Assembly: GCA_022701365.1 (NCBI GenBank)
Contig: JAKUHH010000090.1
Span: 1 to 64,000 of the forward strand
Length of the DNA: 64,000 nt
Origin: Mycocentrospora acerina
Taxonomy: Eukaryota; Ascomycota; Dothideomycetes; Pleosporales
Direction of reading: 5' to 3'
Shown here: piece by piece, positions 21,614 to 32,183 of the stretch
Position numbering within the stretch: the stretch's first letter is position 1
Layout of the letters: each line of letters opens with the position of its first letter
The notes under the pieces: model-generated
Databases searched by the model: none
What the model saw: the letters and a program-made list of their open reading frames with translations, nothing else
Told to the model about the DNA's origin: nothing
Position numbers and translations under genes: made by a program

Positions 21614-24448
21614 ATGGCGGCGCAAAGGGCAGCTGTCAAGACCACCTACGAGGTCCATCGCACTCTGCAGCCCATCTACTCGGGCGGGAGTCTGGCGCTG
21701 AGCGAAGATGGGCGCATCCTGGCCGCGTCGCTCGGAGAAGACGTGCTGCTCACAGATCTTGCCAATGGCAAGGAGCTGGCACGCGTGGAAAGCGTATGTC
21801 CCGGCCCTGCTGCGCGCCTGCCTGCCCAAGGCTAACCACTCGTAGGACGGCGAGGCAATCACGGCTCTGGCTCGTAGGTGACCCTGCACGTGCTGCGCCT
21901 GCTTCTCTCGCTGACCTGCACAGTAACGCCCTCGGCCTCCCACCTGATCATCTGCTCGCGCTCGCTCTCCATGCGCATCCTGTCGCTGCTCCCTTCCGAC
22001 GACGACGACGAGACGCTCCAGCTTGAGCTCCTCCGGACATTGCGACCGCACACGTCGCCCGTCGTTACCTTGGCCGTCGATCGAACGGGCACGCTCGTAG
22101 CAACTGGCGGCGCAGACGGCGTTGTCAAGGTCTGGGACATCCGCGACGGCTACACGACACACAACTTCCACGGACATGGCGGGGTTGTGTCGGCGCTCCA
22201 TTTCTTCCAGGTCGAGATTGTCGACACGGACGACGCCCTAGAGAACAACAAGAAGCGCAAACGGAGCAAGTCGCGCTCAGCCCAAGACGACGACACCCAA
22301 CTCGCCAACAGAGAGAGTAGGCTCGAGTTCCGCTTGGCGTCTGGCGCCGAAGATGGCAAGATCCGTATCTGGAACCTACACAACAAGAAGAAGCCTGCCG
22401 CCGCTGTCTTGGATTCGCACGTTTCCGTTGTGCGCTCGCTGCATTATTCGCCCGAGGAGAAAACTTTGGTCTCGGGAAGCAGAGACAAGACCCTAATCCT
22501 ATGGGACTCGCAAAAATGGAAGGCACAGCGAACACTTGCTGCTCTCGAGGGGATTGAGAGCGCAGGCTTTGTCGCAGATGGAAAAGTCATCTTTTCAGGC
22601 GGGGAGAACGGGCGGATACGACTCTGGTCTGCGGAAACTGGCCGAGAACTCACCCAGGAGCAGGAGCCGGGGATTGAGACAGACGAGATTGTCAACATCC
22701 TGCATCACACCTCGCTACCCTATCTAATCTCGGTACATGCTGATCAAGTTCTCAACTTCCATTCACTGGATTCCCTGGAAGCCTCTGTCGAGGAGACCAT
22801 CGAGCCCCTCTCCATCTTCCGACGCGTTTCTGGCACCCACGACGAAGTCATTGATATGGCCTATGTTGGACAAGACAAGACACTTTTGGCGCTAAACACC
22901 AATTCGGAAGACATTCGGGTAGTCACCTTGAACGAGTCCGATTCCACAGACGAGGCGAATCAGGGCAAATATTTCGGTGCAGACGTAGGGTTACTGAAAG
23001 GCCATGAGGATATCATCATCTGTTTAGATGTGGACTGGTCGGGACACTGGCTCGTAACAGGTGCCAAAGACAACACTGCACGACTCTGGCGTCTAGATCC
23101 CGCAAATGACTCTTACACATGTGCTGCCGTTCTTACTGGCCATGCTGAATCTTTGGGGGCAATTGCCCTGCCGCACGCCATACCGCAAGAATCGTCGGCA
23201 GCATACACCGACCCATTATCACACCCACCAGCCTTTATCGTAACTGGTTCTCAGGATCGGACTGTAAAGCGATGGGACGTCACAAAAGAGATGAAGCAGA
23301 AATTGCGCGCAAAATACACCCGGAAAGCTCATGACAAGGACATCAATGCTATCGATATCGACCCTTCAAGCAATCTGTTCGCTTCAGCATCGCAAGACCG
23401 CACAGTTAAAATTTACTCGGCTACCGAAGGAGAAGCTGTTGGAGTATTGAGAGGTCATCGCCGCGGAGTATGGACTGTCAAGTTTGCGCCCAAAAGCTCA
23501 CAGATTCCCAACTCGGGAAACAAGGGCCTCATTGCGACTGGCAGCGGAGACAAGACGATTAAGATCTGGAGTCTGGCAGACTACAGCTGCCTTCTCACTC
23601 TTGAAGGCCATTCTAACAGTGTGCTGAAGCTCGCATGGCTACCCTATCGCCCCGTCGACGCCCGTGACAAGCGTGGACCACAAATAGCCTCCGCAGCCGG
23701 TGATGGACTTGTCAAGGTTTGGGACTCGGTCTCTGGTGAAGCAATGTCGACGCTCGACAATCACACTGACCGTGTCTGGGCCTTGATTGCACATCCCGTG
23801 ACCGGCACTCTTGTATCTGGAGGTGGTGACAGTGTTATTACTTTCTGGGAAGACACCACTACCGCAACATTGGAGGCAGCCACGACCGCCGAAACAGAGC
23901 GTGTAGAACTGGACCAGAAGTTGCAAAACTACACCTATGCTGGGAACTACCGTGAAGCCATTACACTGGCTCTGCAAATGGACCAGCCTGGCCGTCTGTT
24001 TTCGCTCTTCAAGAGCGTTGTTGAGACGGAGAAGCCGGACGAGGGAAGCATGTGCGGTCTCGATGCCGTCGACGACGTCTTGGGCAATCTGGCCGACGAG
24101 CAGCTGTACAAGCTCTTTCTGCGTCTGCGTGACTGGAACACCAACGTCCGCACCGCAACCGTGGCCCAAAAAATTCTCTGGACAATTGTCAAATCGTATC
24201 CCGCGTCGAGGCTTGCGGGTCTGAAACCGGCGGGCAAGGTCGGCGCAAAGGGCAGTCTGAAGGATGTGCTCGATGCTATCAGAGCGTACTCGGACAGGCA
24301 TTACAAGAGGGTGGAGGAGCTGGTTGACGAGAGCTACTTGTTAGACTTTACACTCAGGGAGATGGACGAAGTAGGCGGTGAGGTGCAGGCCATTACAAAT
24401 GGAACGTCTCACCTAGGGCTGGAGCGAGATATAATCATGGTAGATTAA
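21614..24448 (+). CDS. UTP13: U3 snoRNP / SSU processome WD-repeat protein Utp13 (TBL3-like)
   Basis: Three exons (21614-21793, 21846-21873, 21924-24448) give 910 aa. It acts in the nucleolus in 18S rRNA maturation as part of the UtpB subcomplex. WD repeats run through most of the chain, with clear GH...WD units such as LVATGGADGVVKVWDIRDG, LVSGSRDKTLILWDS, LVTGAKDNTARLWRLDP, FIVTGSQDRTVKRWDVT, FASASQDRTVKIYSATEG and LIATGSGDKTIKIWSLADY. The final about 150 residues (ETERVELDQKLQNYTYAGNY onward) form the helical Utp13 C-terminal domain. A Lys/Ser-rich loop (NNKKRKRSKSRS) lies within an early repeat. The second exon is only 28 nt, and splicing gives ESDGEAITALALTPSASHL. It is intact and convergent with the ATP-grasp gene, 278 bp away. 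Confidence 0.93.
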
Positions 24449-24726
24449 GTGTGCTGATTTTTTATAGAAGGAATATACCCCATCTTCTAAATCTGCACAC
24501 ATCTAAAATAGGTATTTCCCCTTTGCTCGCTCAATCCACTTCATCCCCACCCCTATGATACAATCACCACCTACGCCCAGCCACCAATTCCCCTTCTTTC
24601 CTCTCAGATCAAGCAAACATCTTCGTCGTGCTGACATTAATCCTACCAATAAATGTTAGCAAGGCACTCGACGAAAAAAACCATCCAAGCACGCCCAGAT
24701 GAAAATAAAAACAAATAAATAAAAAC

Positions 24727-26259
24727 TCACCTGCTCCACGCCTTCCCCTTGATCAACGACTCGGCAAACTTCGCGGGCCAGTACACATGATACAGGACAA
24801 AGAACGGCCACGGATCCCCTAGAGTAAGCGTCCCATCCCGCCAGAAAACAACATGATGTGCAAACGTCTTCAACCCACCAATAACCCTACTCCACGCACC
24901 GCCCGCAAACAAGAAGTCCAAAACGGGTAGGAGCACAAATTCCACTACGTCATGTCCAAGCCAGTAGTAGCTGTGCGTCGGCGCGCGGGGGAACACAGGT
25001 GTGGTTTCGCCCTCGTCGCCATCACCGCCACTTGTACTGCTACGACTGCTGCGTTTTGCAAAAATGGATAGATACGCATCCGCCATTTCGGGCGTTTGGG
25101 CAAACAGCACAACGGCCGTGTGGGCGCGCGGATTGCATTCTATGGGGTAAAAGGACGGCGTTGTCGTGCCGTTTTCTTCCGAGACGAGAAAGTCAAAGGA
25201 TAGGTGGCCTGTGAATGTGTCGCCACCGCCGTGGGAGACGACGCGATTGGTAAAGTTGAGCATTTCCTGGCTGAGGGACGAGGTTGCGGGGAGGGGTTCG
25301 TAGTGCATCAGGAGTTCGGAGCTGGGGCATGAGGTGAATGCTTTTACTTTGCCGTGGATGACGAGGGCGTGGGTGCAGTATTCTTTTCCTTTGATGTATT
25401 GCTGGAGTTGGAAGGGGTTTTTGCGTGAGATGTTGAGGCTGCGGATGTAGGAGGATGTTTGGGAGGCGGTGGATAAGGGGAGGAGGGTCATCATGTTGTT
25501 TCTTGCGTGGTCGTCTACGCCAATGGGTTTCATGATGTATTTTTTCCCCAAGGGGGTGCCGTCTTTGCCGTCAAAGTCGCAGAGAAGAATGTTGAGTGCT
25601 TCGTCAGGGCTGGTGCAGCGGTAGCTTTCTGGGATGGGCAGGTTGAGAGACGCTATGTAGTCGATGAATTGGTCTTTTTCGTGAAACTTCTCCACCACGT
25701 GCTCGTCGAATTGGATGGCCTCGAAGCGTCGGCCAAAGGAGGTTGCCTGGGCTTCTGCGAGACGCACTACCTGCCCGTCTTCGACTGCGGCTAGCACACT
25801 GGAACAGCTTATCCATAGATCGACCTTTTCACGCCGGATGACGGAGAGAATCGAGTCAATGTATGGTTCTGCATCGTCTCCATGCGGTGCCTCCAGACGG
25901 TAGTACTTTGCGACTGCGCTAGAGAAGCGGCCCGGTGAGAGGGAAGAGATGTCTGCGCCGATGATGCGGTGTTGGGTGTATTGTGACAGAACGCGAGCGA
26001 TGGAAAGTCCTTTGGTCATGGAGACACCAGTAACGAGAATAGTCTTTCGTTGAGATACCGCATCTTTCTGGCGTTGAAGTTGTGTTTGGGTTTTACTGCC
26101 AGGTACATTGCGACCAGCTCTGAGCTTCGCAACCGCGAGGCTAACAAGGACAATAGTCGCCGACACAGGAATACTAATGAAGCTCAAAAAAAGCAGAAGA
26201 ATATTCTTTCCAAAATGATTGTAGAAAAAGGGCGTTTTGCTTCCCTCTATTCCACCCAT
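24727..26259 (-). CDS. Membrane-anchored ATP-grasp ligase, MysC-like (mycosporine pathway)
   Basis: From MGGIEGSKTP this gives 510 aa without introns. An N-terminal hydrophobic span (about residues 19-45) is followed by a basic linker and then a pre-ATP-grasp Rossmann-like part (KTILVTGVSMTKGLSIARVL). The ATP-grasp fold has KYIMKPIGVDD (240-250), QQYIKGKEYCTHALV, the GHLSFDFLV strand and YPIECNPRAHTAVVLF (371-386), the family's metal/ATP-binding Glu-x-Asn segment. MysC-type enzymes phosphorylate 4-deoxygadusol and add glycine or another amino acid. The pathway assignment leans on the neighbouring O-methyltransferase and cyclase genes. The frame stays open upstream to an ATG at 26625, which would add 122 residues with no recognisable domain. 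I prefer the shorter form because it puts the membrane anchor at the N-terminus. The amino-acid substrate is unknown. Confidence 0.82.
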   Translation of the reverse strand: MGGIEGSKTPFFYNHFGKNILLLFLSFISIPVSATIVLVSLAVAKLRAGRNVPGSKTQTQLQRQKDAVSQRKTILVTGVSMTKGLSIARVLSQYTQHRIIGADISSLSPGRFSSAVAKYYRLEAPHGDDAEPYIDSILSVIRREKVDLWISCSSVLAAVEDGQVVRLAEAQATSFGRRFEAIQFDEHVVEKFHEKDQFIDYIASLNLPIPESYRCTSPDEALNILLCDFDGKDGTPLGKKYIMKPIGVDDHARNNMMTLLPLSTASQTSSYIRSLNISRKNPFQLQQYIKGKEYCTHALVIHGKVKAFTSCPSSELLMHYEPLPATSSLSQEMLNFTNRVVSHGGGDTFTGHLSFDFLVSEENGTTTPSFYPIECNPRAHTAVVLFAQTPEMADAYLSIFAKRSSRSSTSGGDGDEGETTPVFPRAPTHSYYWLGHDVVEFVLLPVLDFLFAGGAWSRVIGGLKTFAHHVVFWRDGTLTLGDPWPFFVLYHVYWPAKFAESLIKGKAWSR

Positions 26260-26950
26260 CTCGCTGGTGTTTACGTGTATAGAACGTGATCTCGCTCCCA
26301 AGTCGCGCGATCTTTTTTTCCTCTGCTGTGGATGGACAACTTGGGAATGCAAAACCTCGACAATGCAAGCGAGTTCCAATAAGTCTAGTGGGTGAGACGG
26401 CTCGTACGATAACACCTGTTGCCCATTTACATGCATACGCGGGCGTGCTGTTCTAGTCCCCATCCGAGCCTGTTCTCGCGTTCGCGTAAACATGTTTAGT
26501 CTATACGTCATGGTTATAGCATGATTGCTAGGGTGAACGTCAATCCTGGTTGGTTTAGTTTCGTCCCAGAGAACTGAGACGCAGGGAAGGCACTCCGTTG
26601 TCGGTAATGGAAATGTTTTAGTCATGCATGTGAAAGCAGTGGGGGTATTTGTTTATTTGCAATGTCAAAAGATATGACGTGCATATAAGCAAATTGTATT
26701 ACATGATGAAACCTGAGCTATAGTGTTCAGAATTCATTTTGCTGATCTGGCAGAGATCATCGTGCTTTAAGAAGATGATAATAGTATTTGAAGCTACGTG
26801 ATGGTATTCGCACGCAGCATGTATATTCCTCTCGATATGGCCACAGTATTGGGCGGGTCTACATTTCGACTGCTCACCTCAGCACGCGTTCCAAATACAG
26901 ATTTAGAGCCTGCTCATGACAGGTGCGGTGCAGAATGCCGAACGCCTCTT
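26260..26950. other. Upstream flank of the ATP-grasp gene
   Basis: 26260-26625 stays open in the ATP-grasp frame and may encode an N-terminal extension. The rest, to the O-methyltransferase stop at 26951, shows no gene. Confidence 0.5.
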
Positions 26951-27896
26951 CTAACTGACACAGCGTGTGATCTCAATACCATCCTAGGAAGTGTCAGTCC
27001 AAGCAGTAGTGACTGCACAAGGTGAACTCACAGGCTCGCCTGTTGGCTCATAGCTGTTCACCAACTTGCTCTCGTACACCAAGTTCGGGTTGCCCTTGCT
27101 CTGGTTGAAAACCGCAGCACCGTACCTCTTCTCGTACATCTTGACATTGGTCTCCGCGATACCCTCTGTATTGCTCACACCGCTGTCTTTTGCCTTTTTT
27201 ACCTTCTCATCAACGCTACTCCTTACATACTCCAGGTATGGCGGGTTTCCAGGCTTGATAACATTGTCAGCCGCCAAAACAGAGCCCTTGGTTACTAGCT
27301 TGAGCTCTTCGCAGAGCTTCAGGTCAGTAGTGTAGGCAGGCTTGTAGTGGTCTAAAAACATCAAATCGATGTGTTTCAGCTGCCCACTCGAGGTCAAGCG
27401 TGCAATTGATTCATCGCTCGATCCCACAATCACCTTGACAAGGTCGGACAGACCTGCAAGATCGACGAGAGACATGATTACCGCAGCGAAAGCAGGGTCT
27501 CGTTCCAAGCTGAAGTATCTCTCACCACCTGCTCTACGTACTGCGTCGCCGAACAGAATACAGGAATAGCCAACGTAGCCGCCGAGTTCCACCTGGAGTT
27601 GTTTGTTAGAACAGCGTATGGGTTTCCAATGAGGCTCATACCATCGTTCTGGGCTTCACCTCCGCAATCAAATCTGTGACAATCTTCCCCTTGTCTTCTC
27701 CGACATTCATAAGGTACTTCTTCGTCCGTCCATACTCATCAATTGTGTCAAGAACCTTTTTAGGCGACCCTCGAATCTCCTTGATGTTCGGGTGTGAGTA
27801 AACAAAGTGAAGAAGCTCAATCTCGCGTCCATCGTCAAAGAAGGTACCTTCCTTCTCCTGGGCGGCGTATGCCTTGCTCTGATCGAAACTACCCAT
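26951..27896 (-). CDS. COMT-like class I O-methyltransferase, MysB-like (mycosporine pathway)
   Basis: Three exons (27896-27642, 27592-27032, 26983-26951) give 282 aa. This is a SAM-dependent methyltransferase of the catechol-O-methyltransferase type. VELGGYVGYSCILFGDAV (86-103) is the SAM-binding motif I. LDHYKPAYTTDLKLCEEL followed by GSVLAADNVIKPGNPPYLEY matches the metal-binding D...DN pattern of COMT. The last exon adds only DGIEITRCVS, a normal COMT-like C-terminus. In the mycosporine pathway this enzyme methylates desmethyl-4-deoxygadusol to 4-deoxygadusol. I chose the ATG at 27896; an in-frame ATG at 27962 would add 22 residues including a Thr-Ala repeat from a CAACAG-type tract. It is co-oriented with the ATP-grasp gene and divergent from the cyclase gene. 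Confidence 0.88.
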
Positions 27897-29262
27897 TGTT
27901 GCTGTTGCTGTTGCTGTTGAGAAATTACGCTGAGTCGGGACTTGCTGAGCACGACGCGTCAAGGTGCCCCATCAACGCGTAGAGCTCAGCGCGGGGTGAC
28001 GCCTAAATGACGACAGAAATAGCGCAGGTACACTACCTGGTTTTTGTAGGTGGCAAAGATGGAGCATCGAGAGTCAAGTCTATTGGGTCTACGACCAGAG
28101 GCGCCCTTGTCCGTAAAGTGACATGTGCGTCAGTCAATGCTTGGAAACCCCAACGGCAAAGGCCTAGAATAGGGTCTCCTGTTGATCATGCTTTCGATGC
28201 ACGAGCGTGGGATGTACATGCAGTGGACATGTATCATTTTTTCATTCAGAAATGCCGTGACGTACAGGTTTCGCACTGTTGCACGAGCTTGTTCCTTGCG
28301 CCATGTGCACACTGTGGCGGTTGCACGCCATTTCGATATGTCTTGGAGTGGGGCAGCCATTAGTGAAATGGTACCATGCTCGAGTGCTGACGTTGAGATG
28401 AATGTACCTGTCGTCAACGACTTTGGAGCTCAGATGGCCATTCTAGCCGCCTATAGCATGATTTGAGGCGCGCCATACCCTTCATAGAAAGATCTTTCAA
28501 CGGCCCACAATGCCCCAAACTCTATCTATCCGAGGCGGGAGCTAAGATCGTAGAGATCGCGTACAACGTCACCTAAAGTCAACATTTTGATGTGCTGGCA
28601 TGGTCGTGATGTCGTGAAAACAAAAGAAAAAGCAAACGCTGATCTTGCGTGGGGAAATTGAGTACACATTGCTCACCTAATTATAACAGAGTCCGCAATA
28701 CTGCTTTTGGCATGCAGTGTGTACGTAGTGGCGACTAGGAAGTTCTCATGCCGCCCCGCATTTGTAGGGATATTTAGTGCATGTTCCCCGGTGGATACTC
28801 CGCGAAACGCACTAAACATGGTTAGTGATTGAACTACACCTGATCTGTACCTGACCGAAAACAATTGCATTTGTTATGCTTTTTGTTGGTAGGCAAAAGC
28901 CTGTAGTTGTAGGTGGGATTGTTTACTTTCCCATTCCACTAGACGCCTGGGCCCGTATTATTCTCTGCTCTAAAGTCATATCATCATTGGTGGCCGGTAA
29001 CAGTCTAGCCTCTCACAAGCACCTTTGTATCAAGTCCACACAGCAAGGAATGCCTCGCCCGTGCTACATTCTGACCGGAGAGATGCGTAGGGTTGACGTC
29101 CTCGGCATTTTTAAGAGCCAATTGAGCTGAAGCGTGGTGCAAGAAGGGGGTTTTGGTCCAGAAAGGCGCCAGGTCTGAATGCTTATATACTGGACGAGAT
29201 CCCGTACTTTTATCCAGCAGACACTCAACGTTTATCATACACATCTTTTAACTTTTACCATC
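27897..29262. promoter_or_regulatory. Shared 1.37-kb upstream region of the O-methyltransferase and cyclase genes
   Basis: It separates the divergent start codons of the MysB-like and MysA-like genes. Several overlapping frames of up to 118 codons exist on both strands, but none shows a domain. A TATA-like box is clear only on the cyclase side. Co-regulation of the two genes is inference from the arrangement. Confidence 0.5.
29184..29189 (+). promoter_or_regulatory. Putative TATA box of the cyclase gene
   Basis: TATATA lies 74 bp before the ATG at 29263, followed by a pyrimidine-rich leader, as in strongly regulated fungal promoters. Confidence 0.5.
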
Positions 29263-30815
29263 ATGTCTGACCTTAAGGCTTCTGTTGTCGAGACCCAGAA
29301 CGGCTTTCACGTCGAGGGCTACGAGAAGATTGAATACGAATTCACCTTCCTCGATGGCATCTTCAACACTGCCAACCCACAGCTCTCCAAGTGCTACGAG
29401 CGCTGGGGCCGCTGCCTCGCTGTCATGGATTTGAATATATTCAATATCTATGGCAAACAGATGCAAGCATACTTTGACCACTACAACCTACCATTGACGA
29501 TTCACAAGACCATGATTGGCGAGAAGGCCAAGTCTATGGAGACACTGTTGAGCATCGTCGACTCTATGACTGAGTTTGGTATCATTCGCAAGGAGCCTGT
29601 TCTGACAGTGGTAAGTACCTTCAAAATCAGATTCAAGACATTATAGCTAATAATATTTAGGGTGGTGGTTTGGTGACTGATGTTGCTGGGTAAAATATAT
29701 CTCTAAGGCACTCTGGCCGGACATCTATTGAAGTGCAATATTGACTCGAGAAATTAGATTCGCCTGTGCTGCCTACCGACGAACAACCAACTACATCCGT
29801 ATCCCTACCACCGTCATTGGTCTGATCGATGCCAGTGTCAGCATCAAGGTCGGTGTCAACTACGGCAACTACAAGAACAGACTGGGTGCCTACCACGCAC
29901 CCATGCACACATTCCTCGACTTCGGTTTCCTGAGGACTCTTCCCGAGGCCCAGGTCCGAAATGGTTTCGCAGAACTTATCAAGATCTCTACTTGCGCTCA
30001 CAGGCCAACATTCGACTTGTTGGACAAGTACTGCGAGCAGTTAATCACCACACGCTTCGGTCGTGAGGGTGACAACGAAGAGGTTCGCAAGGCAGCGGAT
30101 GAAATAAACCGCGCCGGTATCCACGAGATGCTTAAGCTCGAGACACCCAACCTCCATGAGATTGGTCTTGATCGTGTCATCGCATACGGTCACACTTGGA
30201 GCCCTCTTCACGAGGTAAGTACCTCGGATGTTGTGATTTGGAACCATCACTGACAAGTCGTAGCTCTCTCCTCCTGTACCCCTTCGTCACGGCCACGCCA
30301 TCTCCATTGACATGGCATACTCTGCGACATTGGCCAATCAGCGTGGTCTTCTGAGTGATGAGGAGCACAAGCGCCTGCTTAACCTCTTCTCGAGGGCAGG
30401 TCTGTCCATGGACCACGAGATGTTCGACGAGGAGATGCTCGAGAAGGCTACCACAGCCATTCTCAAGACCCGTGACGGTCTACTCCGTGCTGCTGTCCCT
30501 AACCCAATAGGCACATGCGTCTTCTTGAACGATGTCTCAGCGAAGGAGATGAATGAGGCCCTGCGACGACACAAGGAGATCCTCAAGGACTACCCAAGAC
30601 AGGGTGCAGGTCTTGAGGCCTTTGTCGATGCTAGTGACACTGGTTACACATTAAATGACGTGCCAGTCGAGGATGCTATGAAGAAGGATTCCAAGGTCAT
30701 GAACGGCCTAAGTAACGGCGCTGTGAAGAGCCCTGCTAATGGCAACGTCAACACTCTTCCCGAGGGGTTAGAGGAGGTTATGGCTAATGGTTACCCTAAT
30801 GGGCATAAGAACTGA
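29263..30815 (+). CDS. DHQ-synthase-like sugar phosphate cyclase, MysA/DDGS-like (mycosporine pathway)
   Basis: Four exons (29263-29610, 29661-29689, 29758-30214, 30264-30815) give 461 aa. The protein belongs to the sugar phosphate cyclases related to 3-dehydroquinate synthase. GGGLVTDVAGFACAAYRR (117-134) is the NAD-binding Gly-rich segment. IRIPTTVIGLIDASVSIKVG is strongly conserved in the family. Candidate zinc ligands are E198 (in NGFAELIK), H271 (YGHTWSPLHE) and H287 (LRHGHAISID). Desmethyl-4-deoxygadusol synthases (DDGS, MysA) and 2-epi-5-epi-valiolone synthases share this fold. The adjacent O-methyltransferase and ATP-grasp genes favour DDGS, using sedoheptulose 7-phosphate. The C-terminus ends in an Asn/Gly-rich tail (ANGYPNGHKN). 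The second exon is only 29 nt. The ordinary AROM-type DHQ synthase is excluded by length and lack of fused domains. Confidence 0.9.
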
Positions 30816-32183
30816 GTAAAAGTGTGAATACACAGAGTATACACAGACGTATATATATGGTGGCCGAGACAGGCGGAAAAAGTTCTTCAGTCGACAACTC
30901 TCTTGAGCTGTCTTAAAGATACAGAAAGCTGCGCTCTGCGCCCATCATTTGATGATCAATGAATACATTTCTCAGTCCAAACAATGTCACCTCACTGATT
31001 ATGCACATGAATTCTGTTCGCCTTGCTGCTAAGGTATAAATCATGCTTCACTCGATTTGACACAGCTGATTTGATCTGCCGCATGTTTTGACCGAGGCAT
31101 TAAGAAAATATCTTTCACAGAAAGTAACTCATATGCTTGACAGCAGCAGACAAGAGCGAAAAAAAAATGAACATGTCCTTCTCGCACAAAAGCGCAAACG
31201 TGAACACATTCATAAGGCGAGTAGCAAGATGAACAGAATTCATCCCACAACAAATGACCATGACGTAACGCAAAGTTGCGCACTCGGACAAAGATATGTA
31301 CTCCATAAAAAATCGACACCAGCGTCCCATCGCCATCACTAAAGACGACCCAACGAGACGGCAGCTTCCTACAGGAGAGTTGTTCTCCGGAGCCACGCCA
31401 CCCGTGAAGGTGACTGGCAACCAAAAGCAACAGTAGTACTAGTGGTCGTGGCTGGCTCCGTGTGCTTTTTTGATGAAGAGAATCGAAGGGGACGGGTGCG
31501 GCGAAGTTTTTATGCCTCGCAGATGGTCAGTGCGTCGCCCCCCCAACAGGACGGCAAACCGAAAATTTGCCGAAAATTTCTCACCAAAACCTTGAGATCA
31601 TGGTGGATCTTTGCTAGTGATCGGCGGGTCGGAGTAGGCTTTCTTGGCGTGCTGAGTCAGCATGGGCACTAAAGCTGTTCTCCCCGCTATGNGCGGGGGA
31701 GGCTTTCTTGGCGTGCTGAGTCAGCATGGGCACTAAAGCTGTTCTCCCCGCTATGGGGCTCGCCCTATGCAATATGTCGCTTCCTAGAGGAATGTAAACA
31801 CGTCGACTTGTACGCGTGACTTGTGTGGATTCCTTTACGGCTCTAGAATTGTTCTGTACATATGGAGAGCTTCAAACAGTATCAGTGAATAAGTGTGGCT
31901 CAGCGTAGTTTATCAGATGAGGAGTATTCAGTCCATGGCTGTAAATAGCATTAGTAAGAAGTACATCTAGTAGTGATTGTTTACAAGGCAAAAAGAGCGT
32001 TCGCTTGGTGATGTTTATCATTGAATCATAACGTATCTATCGTGATTTCAAAATCGTTATGTAGCATATGCTTTGGGACGTTCTGATCATATCCGCCCGG
32101 AGCTGCTAATGAAGATATAAGACACTCGTTGTCCCATTCACCACATCTCGATGTATCCCGCTTTGGACTGCCGTACTGTTCCC
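30816..32183. other. Intergenic region with an assembly-like gap
   Basis: No gene is recognised. It contains the 56-bp direct duplication around a single N (31636-31755). Open frames at 31041-31430 overlap on both strands and lack domains. Confidence 0.6.
31636..31755. repeat. 56-bp perfect duplication flanking an undetermined base
   Basis: 31636-31691 and 31700-31755 are identical (both begin AGGCTTTCTTGG and end CCCCGCTATG). Between them lie one N (31692) and GCGGGGG. The arrangement looks like two contig ends that overlap but were joined with a gap character. Confidence 0.85.

Noticed and set aside
28049..28057. GGTGGCAAA, the yeast Rpn4 proteasome element, on the + strand
   Set aside because: It lies in the mycosporine intergenic region, more than 4 kb from the nearest proteasome gene, so it is probably a chance match.
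28007..28363. 118-codon plus-strand frame between the methyltransferase and cyclase genes
   Set aside because: No domain, no supporting splice structure, and equal-length frames overlap it on the other strand.
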